A DNA stretch of 64,000 nt from Pseudomonas sp. StFLB209. Lineage in GTDB: Bacteria; Pseudomonadota; Gammaproteobacteria; Pseudomonadales; Pseudomonadaceae. Positions 11,246-20,635 of this stretch are shown here, in pieces. The position numbers and the translations under genes were made by a program. Position 1 is the stretch's first letter. Each line of letters opens with the position of its first letter. The notes under the pieces were generated by a model. That model did not search any database. It was not told the origin of the DNA and saw only the letters and a program-made list of their open reading frames with translations. The stretch is taken from positions 2,306,001 through 2,370,000 of the forward strand of contig NZ_AP014637.1 in assembly GCF_000829415.1 (NCBI RefSeq), in the 5' to 3' direction.

Positions 11246-11373
11246 CTCTAAAAACTACCTGCGTTGCCATCGCTGCGTTGAAAACCGGCTCAAAATGCTC
11301 ATTTACAATCCGTAAACTGCGCTTTCTCGCCGGTTTTCGCCTTGCGCTGGCTGCCTCGCCTACGTTTTTAGAG
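11246..11373. mobile_element. 128-bp inverted-repeat element (MITE-like), copy A
   Basis: Bounded by CTCTAAAAAC (11246-11255) and GTTTTTAGAG (11364-11373), an exact 10-bp terminal inverted repeat. Inside, GAAAACCGGC pairs with GCCGGTTTTC, giving imperfect 44-bp arms around a short centre. Same length and layout as copies B (18694-18821) and C (41990-42117). It encodes nothing and lies between the predicted otn operator and ltnD, so it would be in the leader of the operon mRNA. Confidence 0.85.
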
Positions 11374-11404
11374 ATGCCCTCATGCCAACAGACGGCTTAA
11401 TTGT

Positions 11405-11485
11405 TCTGAAATGTGAATCTGATAGTGGATCAGTGAGCTGATAATGTGAAGTATTTTTTCTATTTAACAAATGTTCACATTGTTG
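11405..11485 (-). promoter_or_regulatory. probable otn promoter with three AATGTGAA operator boxes
   Basis: AATGTGAA occurs at 11410-11417 and 11443-11450 on the plus strand and again on the minus strand at 11481-11474, where it forms the palindrome AATGT-TC-ACATT (11470-11481). On the minus strand TTGTTA followed 17-18 nt later by CATTAT could be the -35/-10 pair, overlapped by two of the boxes. Repeated short boxes are typical for DeoR-family regulators, and such a gene lies just upstream. Boxes are seen; binding is inferred. Confidence 0.5.
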
Positions 11486-11503
11486 ATCTGCGTCACACAG
11501 ACA

Positions 11504-11530
11504 GCAAAAAGCCCCTGGGCAGGGGCTTTG
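11504..11530 (-). terminator. rho-independent terminator of the DeoR-type regulator gene
   Basis: Stem AAGCCCCT (11509-11516) with AGGGGCTT (11521-11528), followed on the minus strand by a T-run (complement of 11504-11508). It separates the regulator transcript from the otn operon. Confidence 0.8.
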
Positions 11531-11540
11531 GTGTGTGACT

Positions 11541-11602
11541 GTAGGAGCGGCTTCAGCCGCGAACATGCAGCGTTCGTTCTTCGCCGCTAAAGCGGCTCCT
11601 AC
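11541..11602. repeat. REP pair (short type B)
   Basis: GTAGGAGCGGCTTCAGCCGC on the left faces the inverted AAAGCGGCTCCTAC on the right with a short spacer. It lies just past the regulator stop codon. Confidence 0.8.
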
Positions 11603-11615
11603 GCGGCGGGTAGGG

Positions 11616-12431
11616 TTACGCCGGGGTAGAGGCCAGCAGCAGTTCGATGCGCTGGTTGCGGATGCTTTCAGCGGCAGCCGGGGTCAGGGCGTCGTCTGTT
11701 ATCACGCTGTCGAACTGTTCCAGCGCCGCGACTTTGTACATGCCGAAGGTGCCGTACTTGGAGCTGCTGGCGATCAGCACACTGCGCGAGGCCGACTGCA
11801 TGGCGGCCTGTTTGACCTCGACCTTGAGCGCCGAAGGCGTGGTACTGCCACGCTGCAAATCCCAGGAACTGGTGGACATGAACGCGATGTCGGTCGCCAG
11901 CTGGCGCAGGGTCGCGGCGGCCAGGCCGCCGACGCTGGAGCGGTTGGGGTGGTCGAGCAGGCCACCGGTGTGAATCACATCCACATGGTTGGCATCGGCC
12001 AGCGCATTGACGATGCCGAAGTCGTTGGTGACCACCGTCATCCCCGACAGCGCGGCAATGTGCGGGACGATTTCCAGCGTCGTGGTGCCGGCATCCAGAT
12101 AAACCGTCATGTCCGGGTGCAGCAGCGCGGCGGCCAGGCGTGCCATCGCTTGCTTGTTCGGCAGTTCCACCACGGCCTTGGACTGGTGGCTGGGCTCGCT
12201 GTGCAACTGGCTGGCGATCCGCACGCCACCGGTGACCGAGTAGGCGCGGCCTTCCTGCTCCAGCAGGGCGATGTCACGGCGGATGGTCATGTGCGAGCAA
12301 TCGAACATGTCCATCAGTTGGTGCACGCTCAGCACCTGATGCTTGCGCAACTGACGCAGCATCTGCTCGCGGCGTTGATCGGGAATCATCGGTGCGCCGC
12401 CGGTCATGGCGGGTTTCTCTGGGGTGGACAT
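11616..12431 (-). CDS. DeoR-family transcriptional regulator, likely of the tetronate operon
   Basis: A 271-residue DeoR-type repressor: N-terminal HTH (QRREQMLRQLRKHQVLSVHQ, then CSHMTIRRDIALLEQEG) and a sugar-phosphate-isomerase-like effector domain (LDAGTTTLEIVPHIAAL, VVTNDFGIVNAL, SSSKYGTFGM). These proteins normally sense a phosphorylated sugar intermediate. It is read in the same direction as and upstream of the otn operon but has its own terminator. I start at MSTPEKPAM because AGGAG is 6 nt upstream; an ATG ten codons earlier has no SD. Its target is inferred from position and from the repeated AATGTGAA boxes. Confidence 0.88.
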   Translation of the reverse strand: MSTPEKPAMTGGAPMIPDQRREQMLRQLRKHQVLSVHQLMDMFDCSHMTIRRDIALLEQEGRAYSVTGGVRIASQLHSEPSHQSKAVVELPNKQAMARLAAALLHPDMTVYLDAGTTTLEIVPHIAALSGMTVVTNDFGIVNALADANHVDVIHTGGLLDHPNRSSVGGLAAATLRQLATDIAFMSTSSWDLQRGSTTPSALKVEVKQAAMQSASRSVLIASSSKYGTFGMYKVAALEQFDSVITDDALTPAAAESIRNQRIELLLASTPA

Positions 12432-12538
12432 CTCTGCTCCTGCAAGGCGACTTCCAGACATGCCGTCAAGTTTACGTGCAGCGCCGGGATGGGCAGAAAA
12501 TTTTTTAACACAATCTGCTCATCCCGGACGCCGCCCGA

Positions 12539-13816
12539 TCAATGGCCGGGGTGCGGCGCTGCGGCGTTTGAGTCAGCTACCTGCGGCTGGCCGGTCACCG
12601 AGCGCACCAGCCTGCCAATGGTCAGGCCCTGCAACAGGATCGACAGCAGCACCACGATGTAGGTGATGCTCAGCACGATGTCGCGTTCCGGCCCGAGCGG
12701 TAGCGCCAGTGCCAAGGCCACCGACACACCGCCACGCAGCCCGCCCCAGGTCAGGATGCGGATCGTGCCTTGCGGCACCTTGCGCCAGCGGCGCAGCAGC
12801 AAAATCGCCGGTGCCACGGTGATGAAGCGCGACAGCACAATGGCCACGGCCAACAGGCCGGCGGCCGCCAGGTGCAGCCAGGAGAACGGTAACAGCAACA
12901 GCTCCATGCCGATCAGCGCGAACAGCAGGGCATTGAGCATGTCGTCGAGCAACTCCCAGAAACCGTCCATATAGCGGCGGGTCATGTCGTTCATCGCCAG
13001 ATTACGGCCCAGATTGCCGATGATCAGGCCGGCCACCACCATGGCAATCGGCGCCGATACGTGCAGCTCTGAAGCCAATGCCGAACCGCCGATGACCAGT
13101 GCCAGGGTCAGCATCACCTCGATCTGGTACTGCTCGATGCTCTTGATCATCAGATACACCGCATAGCCAATCAAGCCGCCGTACAGCACCCCACCGATGG
13201 CCTCGTGGGCAAACAGGATGGCGGTCTCGGTCACGCTCGGGGTCTCGCCCAGTTGCGCGATGCCCAACAGCACGGTGAACACCACCACAGCGGTGCCGTC
13301 GTTGAACAGGCTTTCACCGACGATGGTGGTTTTCAGGGGTTTGGAGGCATTGGCGGTCCGTAGCACGCCGAGCACCGCGATCGGGTCGGTGGGCGAGATC
13401 AGCGCGCCGAACAACAGGCAATACAGGAAGCTGACGTGCCAGCCGAACATCGCGAAAATCCACCACGCCAGGCTGCCAATCACAAAGGTGGCGATCAGCA
13501 CGCCGAAGGTCGCCAGCAGGCCGATGGGCCAGCGATAACTCTTCAGGTCTGCGAGGTTGACGTGCAAAGCGCCGGCGAACAGCAGAAACGACAGCATCCA
13601 GTTCATCAGTAGATCGCCAAAGTCGATCTGGCCGATCAACTGTTCCACGCGCTCTTCAAGGCCGGGAAAGCCCAACAGGCTCAGGCCTTGTAGCAGCAGG
13701 GAAAAGATCAGTGCCGTGACCATCACACCAATGGTGGGTGGCAGGCCGATGAAGCGGTAATTCACGTAAGTGAGCAGGGTGGTCAGGCAGATAAACGCAG
13801 CAGCAAGTTCAAGCAT
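12539..13816 (-). CDS. CPA1-type Na+/H+ antiporter (NhaP-like)
   Basis: A 425-residue inner-membrane antiporter with about 12 hydrophobic segments. The ion-site block is LLFGALISPTDPIAVLGVLR followed by GESLFNDGTAVVVF, the ND-type signature of monovalent cation/proton antiporters; GGLRGGVSVALALALP near residue 370 is also typical. It lacks the long cytosolic tail of larger NhaP proteins. It stands alone between two differently regulated neighbours. Likely role: sodium or potassium export for pH and salt homeostasis. Confidence 0.9.
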   Translation of the reverse strand: MLELAAAFICLTTLLTYVNYRFIGLPPTIGVMVTALIFSLLLQGLSLLGFPGLEERVEQLIGQIDFGDLLMNWMLSFLLFAGALHVNLADLKSYRWPIGLLATFGVLIATFVIGSLAWWIFAMFGWHVSFLYCLLFGALISPTDPIAVLGVLRTANASKPLKTTIVGESLFNDGTAVVVFTVLLGIAQLGETPSVTETAILFAHEAIGGVLYGGLIGYAVYLMIKSIEQYQIEVMLTLALVIGGSALASELHVSAPIAMVVAGLIIGNLGRNLAMNDMTRRYMDGFWELLDDMLNALLFALIGMELLLLPFSWLHLAAAGLLAVAIVLSRFITVAPAILLLRRWRKVPQGTIRILTWGGLRGGVSVALALALPLGPERDIVLSITYIVVLLSILLQGLTIGRLVRSVTGQPQVADSNAAAPHPGH

Positions 13817-14012
13817 CCGTAGTTCCGTATTGGCAGATCCATATTCATTTCGTATCGAGGGTCTAGCGGCCCCGGCAAGTGTCGGCGCGAAGGCGATTGA
13901 CCACCGGGAAGGGGTAATAGTGCACGGTTTGAGAAATTTTTTGCCACATTAGCTGCCTTGACTGTTGGCCTGTCTGTCATGCTGGGGGCTCTCTGAGCAA
14001 GGAGTAAAGCGC

Positions 14013-14849
14013 GTGTTGGCGACAGCTCTGGTACTGGTGGCGGCCGTGCTGCACGCGGTGTGGAACACCCTCGTCAAGTTCAGTGCCGAGCGCTTGCTGG
14101 TGATCGCCAGCATGGACGGCGTGGCACTGCTGTGTGCATTACTGGCGGTCAGCTTCGTCAGCCCGCCGCCGGTGCAGGTCTGGCCCTGGCTGGTGGCTTC
14201 GGCGCTGTTCGAACTGCTGTATCGCGCGTTGCTGATCAAGGCTTACCGGGTGGGTGACCTGGGATTGGTGTATCCGCTGATGCGCGGACTCTCACCTCTG
14301 GTGGTGCTGGCCCTGACGCTGATCTCTGGTGGTGAGCAACTGAGTGTCCAGCAGATCATTGGCATTTTGCTGATTCCGTGCGGGATGGTCTGCCTGCTCT
14401 GGCAAGGTGGCGGCGGGGAGCGCTTGCCCTGGAGCCTGCTGCCGGTGGTCGGGCTGATTGGCCTGTGCATCGGCAGCTACACCTGGATCGACGGCCAGGC
14501 CCTCAAGCTGGGCGTGCCGGCGCTGGATTATCTGGTGTGGCTGACGCTGGTCAGTGCCTGGCCGTTTCCGGTGCTGGCAGCCTGTTACAAATATCAGGGG
14601 CTAATGACGTTCTGGCGCGAACAGTGGACACTCGGGCTGAGTGTCGGGCTTTGCGTGCTGCTGAGCTACGCCCTGGTGTTGTGGGCCATGCAACTGGGGT
14701 CGGTGGCGGAGGCGGCGGCCTTGCGCGAGGTCAGCGTACTGCTGGTGGTGTTGATGGGCATGCGTTACCTGAAAGAACCTTTTGGCCGGCCCCGGCTCTT
14801 AGCATGTGGTCTGGTGTTGCTCGGCATGCTGGTAATGAAGTTCAAATAA
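14013..14849 (+). CDS. EamA/DMT-superfamily membrane transporter
   Basis: A 278-residue protein with about ten transmembrane segments in two EamA repeats (HAVWNTLVKF opens the first; YLKEPFGRPRLLACGLVLLG closes the second). Such DMT proteins export metabolites or amino acids; substrate unknown. I use the GTG at 14013 because AAGGAG stands 8 nt before it; an ATG 48 nt upstream would add a hydrophilic stretch without an SD. The next gene (MAPEG) begins 11 bp after the stop, so the two are probably co-transcribed. Confidence 0.82.
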   Translation: MLATALVLVAAVLHAVWNTLVKFSAERLLVIASMDGVALLCALLAVSFVSPPPVQVWPWLVASALFELLYRALLIKAYRVGDLGLVYPLMRGLSPLVVLALTLISGGEQLSVQQIIGILLIPCGMVCLLWQGGGGERLPWSLLPVVGLIGLCIGSYTWIDGQALKLGVPALDYLVWLTLVSAWPFPVLAACYKYQGLMTFWREQWTLGLSVGLCVLLSYALVLWAMQLGSVAEAAALREVSVLLVVLMGMRYLKEPFGRPRLLACGLVLLGMLVMKFK

Positions 14850-14860
14850 GGAATCAACTT

Positions 14861-15259
14861 ATGACAGTCGCTTTTTGGTGTGTGTTGATCGCGATTCTCC
14901 TGCCGCTGATCTGCTCGGTTATTGCCAAGGCCAGCAGCGGCAAGTTTCGATCGGGTCATAACCGTGACCCCAGGGATTTTCTGGATCGGCTGGAAGGCTT
15001 GCCACGGCGTGCCCATGCCGCGCAATTGAACGGCTTCGAAGTGCTGCCGGGCTTTGCCGCCGCAGTGATCATTGCCCACATCGCCGGCAATGCACAGCTG
15101 GTGACCATCGATGTGCTGGCGGTGCTGTTCATCACCAGCCGCTTGCTGTTCATCATTTTCTATCTGGCCGACCTGGCGGTGCTGCGCTCGATCTCTTTCC
15201 TGGTTGGCCTGGGGCTGATCATCGGCCTGTTCGTCGCCTCGGCGGTGCCAGCGGCCTGA
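14861..15259 (+). CDS. MAPEG-family membrane protein
   Basis: A 132-residue, four-helix membrane protein matching the MAPEG family (eicosanoid/glutathione-metabolism-type, YecN/YrkN-like in bacteria). Features: N-terminal helix, then hydrophilic NRDPRDFLDRLEGLPRRAHAAQLNGFE, the family's conserved loop with R-x-x-x-A-x-x-N, then three C-terminal helices. The bacterial function is unsettled. ATG has AAGGA 8 nt upstream and lies 11 bp after the EamA gene. Confidence 0.8.
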   Translation: MTVAFWCVLIAILLPLICSVIAKASSGKFRSGHNRDPRDFLDRLEGLPRRAHAAQLNGFEVLPGFAAAVIIAHIAGNAQLVTIDVLAVLFITSRLLFIIFYLADLAVLRSISFLVGLGLIIGLFVASAVPAA

Positions 15260-15635
15260 CCGGCGGAGGCGGTGATCTGGCCCCTCTCGCGAAGAGGCCA
15301 GTAAGCTCACAGCATCTGCTGCGACTGTGCCTCCGTCTTCGTCGGCAAGCCAACTCTCATCAAACAAAGTACAAATCGCTGATTTACAAGGCCCTCCCGT
15401 AGGAGCAGCTTTAGCTGCGAAGCCTTTCGCAGCTAAAGCTACTCCTACGGGGTTGCGTGTTGGCTACGCGACAGCGCGGCGCCGAGGCGGCGGGCGATCT
15501 CCCACCGAATTTGTGTCGTGCCTAAGAAGCAGGTACGGCGCCGACTCGGTGGGAGTCGGCTCAGCCGACGAATGCGGTGGTTCATTAAGTAAACAGTGTC
15601 GGCTTCAGCCGCGAATGGACTGATATCGCCGTCTC
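15260..15635. other. 376-bp intergenic region filled with repeats
   Basis: Between the MAPEG gene and the convergent DUF1090 gene. It holds a type B REP pair (15399-15449: GTAGGAGCAGCTTTAGCTGC and its inverse) and, from about 15490, degenerate GTGGGAG-type REP fragments (CTCCCACCGA, CGGTGGGAGTCGG, TCAGCCGACGAATG). No coding frame is convincing and no clear terminator is seen. Confidence 0.65.
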
Positions 15636-16046
15636 TCAGTTCTGAGTCTGGACCTTGTCCAGTTCAGCCTGGGCATCGACCAGTTCTTTGCGTGACTCGG
15701 CCAGTTTGTCTTTGCGTTTGTTGATGCGCTCCGGGTCGCCCTTGGCCATGGCTTTGTTCAGGTCGGTCTGGCGGCGGCTGACTTCACGCTTGGCATCCAG
15801 CACCTTTTGTTCATGCTGCTTGAGCAAAGCGGTTTCGCTGCAGTTGGCGTTGACTTCGCTCAGCGCCTTTTCCAGCCCGGCCTGCTCACGTTTGTTGCCG
15901 TCAGCCTTGGCTTGCTGAATCTTGCCGTTGATTTCCTGGCTCTTGAGCAGACAGCCCGAAGCCGGTGGTGCCTGTTCCGCGGCCAGTACCGCTGGCGACC
16001 CCAGCGCGCACGCCAGCGCCAGGATCAATGGGGAAAACAGCTTCAT
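15636..16046 (-). CDS. DUF1090 (YqjC-like) secreted protein
   Basis: A 136-residue protein with a Sec signal peptide (MKLFSPLILALACALGSPAVLA, cut after A-L-A), then a mature part with two cysteines (SGCLLKSQEI, NANCSETAL) and a long charged helical region to the C-terminus (REVSRRQTDLNKAM, DKLAESRKELVDAQ). This matches the DUF1090/YqjC family of periplasmic proteins of unknown function. It lies 42 bp downstream of ligB in the same direction and may share its transcript. Confidence 0.85.
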   Translation of the reverse strand: MKLFSPLILALACALGSPAVLAAEQAPPASGCLLKSQEINGKIQQAKADGNKREQAGLEKALSEVNANCSETALLKQHEQKVLDAKREVSRRQTDLNKAMAKGDPERINKRKDKLAESRKELVDAQAELDKVQTQN

Positions 16047-16088
16047 GTGAACTCCTTGTGCAAGCCGGGCGCAGATAACAACCCGGCA

Positions 16089-17891
<1,803 letters not shown>

Positions 17892-17984
17892 TCAACCCGG
17901 ATAAAAGCCCTTGGCTGTGCCTTGAGCGGGCAGGGTGTGCATGCCAGATTGCAACTCGCTGCCCTGTCTTGCGGAGAATCCCCC

Positions 17985-18605
17985 ATGGAGCTTTCCACCC
18001 TTGCCCTGTTCATCCCGGCCTGTTTCGCCCTGAACATGGCGCCCGGCCCCAACAACCTGTTGTCGGTCAGCAACGCCAGCCGCTACGGCTTCGCCCGCGC
18101 CTGCAGCGGCGGAGCAGGGCGCCTGCTGGCCTTCGCCATCATGATTGCCCTGGCGGCCGTCGGCCTGGCCGCTGTGCTGCACACCTCCGAATGGCTGTTC
18201 CACGCCATCAAAATCATCGGCGCAGGCTATCTGTTCTGGCTGGCCTTCCAGCTCTGGCGCGCCACCCCGCAAGCCGAAGGCATGGCCGCCGCCGACTCAC
18301 CGGGCCTCGCCCGGCTGGCGCGTCAGGAGTTTCTGGTCGCCATCGGCAACCCCAAAGCGATCTTGCTGTTTACCGCATTCCTGCCGCAGTTCGTTGACCA
18401 GTCCCGCGACGTGACCGCGCAATTTGCCGTGCTGGGCGCGTTGTTTCTGCTGCTGGAGTGCGTGGCGATTGCCCTGTACGCCTGGATGGGCGTGCATGCG
18501 CGTCGGCTGTTTGCCAGGCCGTCGAGCAAGCAGATGTTCAATCGGGTGTGTTCGGGGTTGTTGGCCAGTGCGGCGACGGCGTTATTGGTGGCGCGGCGGG
18601 GGTGA
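17985..18605 (+). CDS. LysE/RhtB-family amino-acid exporter
   Basis: A 206-residue membrane protein with about six helices. The LysE-family start FIPACFALNMAPGPNNLLSVSNASRYG and the mid-protein block QEFLVAIGNPKAILLFTAFLPQFVD are diagnostic. It probably exports an amino acid or a homoserine-lactone-type compound; the substrate cannot be read from sequence. The start MELSTLALF is chosen because GGAG is 8 nt upstream. No terminator is seen; the mobile-like element copy B follows 90 bp later. Confidence 0.88.
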   Translation: MELSTLALFIPACFALNMAPGPNNLLSVSNASRYGFARACSGGAGRLLAFAIMIALAAVGLAAVLHTSEWLFHAIKIIGAGYLFWLAFQLWRATPQAEGMAAADSPGLARLARQEFLVAIGNPKAILLFTAFLPQFVDQSRDVTAQFAVLGALFLLLECVAIALYAWMGVHARRLFARPSSKQMFNRVCSGLLASAATALLVARRG

Positions 18606-18693
18606 GGTTTTCTTGGGGGAGAACAGGCCAGATCCCGTTCATCGTTTTTGGCGCTACACAATGCTTAACCCTGTCGGTACGCCTGAGGGGCAC

Positions 18694-18821
18694 CTCTAAA
18701 AACTACCTGCGTTGCCATCGCAGCGTTAAAAAACGGCTCAGAATGCTCATTTACAACCCGCAGACTCCGCTTCCTCGCCGTTTTTTGCCTTGCGCTGGCT
18801 GCCTCGCTTACGTTTTTAGAG
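18694..18821. mobile_element. 128-bp inverted-repeat element (MITE-like), copy B
   Basis: Terminal repeats CTCTAAAAAC (18694-18703) and GTTTTTAGAG (18812-18821). With flanks the similarity extends to GGGCACCTC on the left and GAGGCACCC on the right. The internal stem reads AAAAAACGGC with GCCGTTTTTT where copy A has GAAAACCGGC with GCCGGTTTTC: both arms changed together. Same orientation as copy A. Confidence 0.85.
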
Positions 18822-19072
18822 GCACCCAACAGTATCACCCGGCGCGAATTTCGTTGTTTACACACGCAACGCCAGACGTGGCGCGGCCTGCGCGCCGGTC
18901 GGTCCAGCTGATTCGCGCTCGCTGAATAAAACCACCCCGACGTGGGTTTTCAGCCCGTCAAAATGCGACCTGGACGACCTAACCCAACCAACGACAAAAG
19001 CCCCTAGCGGTTCGGTGGCGAAGCCGTCGGACAGCGGCAACAGACGGGAGGTTTTGCAGTAAGCAGATACAA

Positions 19073-19097
19073 CAACACCGGCGCAGGGCCGGTGTTG
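19073..19097 (-). terminator. possible terminator hairpin after the last orphan immunity gene
   Basis: Stem CAACACCGGC (19073-19082) with GCCGGTGTTG (19088-19097), loop GCAGG, 15 bp past the stop at 19112. The following minus-strand bases (TTGTATC) are only weakly T-rich. Confidence 0.45.
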
Positions 19098-19111
19098 AGG
19101 GTAAGCAGTGG

Positions 19112-19519
19112 TCAAGAGAACTCTATTTTGCAATCTGACAGAGGGATCGAGCGGCCATCGGAAATAACCAATTGATCACCTTTGATTTTGGCGAGTAACA
19201 GACCAAGGCCAATTGCCCCTGCCTCAATATCTTTTCTCCAACCTTCAAGATCACCATGATAGGAAATCGCGTAAAAAAGAGGCCCCGCGGGCGGGGTGAC
19301 TTTGCACCCGCGATCATTTACCCCTCCACGAACAGCATTCGGAGGTTCAGAAAAGCACGTAATGTTATTAAATTGTTTTCGGAATTTGTTTTTCCCATCG
19401 TCCGAAAAATAAACAACTTGCTGCCCATCAACAGCCGTAACACCAGGTACATTTCGAGAGTTCGACTGCTCGATTTTTCCACCCAGAACTTTTTCTAACG
19501 TCTCCCGATCACTACTCAT
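19112..19519 (-). CDS. putative immunity protein of orphan CDI module 3
   Basis: A 135-residue protein of unknown family, without signal peptide or membrane segment. It starts 8 nt after the stop of an orphan toxin fragment and has GAGG 6 nt before its ATG. An upstream GTG four codons earlier is in frame but overlaps that SD. Position directly behind a toxin tail and small soluble size suggest it neutralises that toxin. Possible beta-rich fold (KFRKQFNNITCF, GPLFYAISYHGD). Base composition is AT-richer than the chromosome around it. Function is by position only. Confidence 0.6.
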   Translation of the reverse strand: MSSDRETLEKVLGGKIEQSNSRNVPGVTAVDGQQVVYFSDDGKNKFRKQFNNITCFSEPPNAVRGGVNDRGCKVTPPAGPLFYAISYHGDLEGWRKDIEAGAIGLGLLLAKIKGDQLVISDGRSIPLSDCKIEFS

Positions 19520-19527
19520 TTTACACC

Positions 19528-19878
19528 TCACTTTGTTATCGGGGTAATTACGAACTTAAAGTTTTTGACGCCCGGATCGGTAAACACCTTCGAATAGTAA
19601 CTAGCTAGTTCTAGGCTGTTCGTATGGGTTGAGAAGTCTTGACTCACATTTAGCCTGGCAACCCGAATACTCCCGTCTGGCGTTTTTACAAAATCATATG
19701 AGCCGGATGGAGTTATTCTGTTTTCGGTTTGAGTTTGTAACCAGTAGCGCCAAAAATCATCCTGTGCAAGTGTTCTTGCTGGTCGCTGTGCGATAGCAAT
19801 GTCATTAGGGTGTAGGTTAACTGACGTGCCCCGCTCAGTAAGATTCGGAACACTCCCAGTTCCTTCTGCATCAACTGA
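19528..19878 (-). pseudogene. orphan CdiA C-terminal toxin fragment, module 3 (no start codon)
   Basis: A 116-codon open frame runs from just after an in-frame TAG (19879-19881) to the TGA at 19528-19530 without any ATG or plausible start near its head. The product begins SVDAEGTGSVPNLTERG and continues with NLHPNDIAIAQRPARTL, AQDDFWRYWLQTQT and a C-terminal half ending FKFVITPITK. It reads as a soluble toxin tip whose carrier was lost. I do not recognise the toxin family. Like other displaced CdiA-CTs it would be expressed only if recombined onto a full cdiA. Confidence 0.6.
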
Positions 19879-19885
19879 CTATCGA

Positions 19886-20176
19886 CTACGGCCAATACTC
19901 AATCATATAGCCGCCCTTTAGTTCTTGTTGTAACGACTTCGCCAGTTGCATGCCTTCGGCTTTATGCCGAAGCTCTGCCTCAAGAGTGGGAAAAACAGAG
20001 TCGGGAGGGTAGTCGCTGTTGAAAGTCGCTTGGTACTCCTCGTCCCAACTCCTGATTTTCGCCATCAACTCTTGAGAGATTGGTAAATCCTCGATGTCAA
20101 CGTGCCCCATTCTATCCGGATCTGGGCAAAATATTGGCCCGGCCAAATATTCACTTGTTAGTCTTAACCTAATCAT
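19886..20176 (-). CDS. putative immunity protein of orphan CDI module 2
   Basis: A 96-residue acidic soluble protein (MIRLRLTSEYLAGPIFCPDP..., with DIEDLPISQELMAKIRSWDEE and ATFNSDYPPDS). Its ATG overlaps the toxin fragment's TGA as ATGA, the arrangement expected of a toxin/immunity pair. I know of no assigned function, but proteins of this look often accompany nuclease-type polymorphic toxins. An in-frame ATG five codons earlier lies inside the toxin and is less likely. Confidence 0.65.
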   Translation of the reverse strand: MIRLRLTSEYLAGPIFCPDPDRMGHVDIEDLPISQELMAKIRSWDEEYQATFNSDYPPDSVFPTLEAELRHKAEGMQLAKSLQQELKGGYMIEYWP

Positions 20177-20619
20177 AGCAATGGCTTCCAAAAACTTACC
20201 GGATTAGCTCGAACCACGAAACCGTTTGAGCCAACACCGACTGCAATATTTTGCTCAACACCATTGTGCGTAACACGATAAACATTAGCCGAACCATTGG
20301 TCCCGATAATGTCACCACGCTCAAGAGCGTTCATTACTATCGTTGGAATATCATTGCGCGAGATTCCCGTGTTGACAAAGTCGACTTCGTGTTGTTTATA
20401 GATATGTTGCAATCCAGCAGCATCAGTACCCTTTTCCAACCAGACTGTTCGGCCATCTGGCAATCTACGGATATCAACCACATTTTCCGGCGTGATCTTA
20501 GATTGGTTTTCGACTTGCCGCTGATATGCGGAAAGTTTATCGAGGCACCCTCTAGGAATTGAATTTGCCTCTTTAATTTGAGGGGGGGCTCGACTGAAGA
20601 ATGCTGGGTTTTGTACTTT
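20173..20619 (-). pseudogene. orphan CdiA C-terminal toxin fragment, module 2, probable BECR-fold nuclease
   Basis: A 148-codon frame open from just after a TAA (20620-20622) to TGA at 20173-20175, without a proper start; GTG at 20479-20481 is the first candidate but sits mid-domain. The product starts QNPAFFSRAPPQIKEAN, then VENQSKITPENV, and carries LQHIYKQHEVDFVNTGI, IPTIVMNALERGDIIG, VYRVTHNG and SNGFVVRANPVSFW. The order H-x3-H, helix, Y-x-V, then a terminal F-V-V-R strand resembles the Barnase/EndoU/ColicinE5-D/RelE-like (BECR) nuclease toxins. Family call is by eye and tentative. Confidence 0.6.
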
Positions 20620-20635
20620 TTATTTTAATATGATT

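Larger units (their letters stand above)
18606..19111. other. 506-bp intergenic region between lysE gene and the CDI orphan modules
   Basis: It contains the 128-bp element copy B (18694-18821). The rest (18830-19070) has a minus-strand frame of up to 91 codons with a vaguely recurrent Pseudomonas look, but no SD or recognised domain, so I do not call it. A hairpin at 19073-19097 follows the last immunity gene. This stretch is probably the outer edge of the CDI island. Confidence 0.5.

Noticed and set aside
18858..19133. 91-codon minus-strand frame near the CDI island edge
   Set aside because: Some similarity in style to recurrent short Pseudomonas ORFs, but it overlaps the immunity gene end, has no good SD and no domain.
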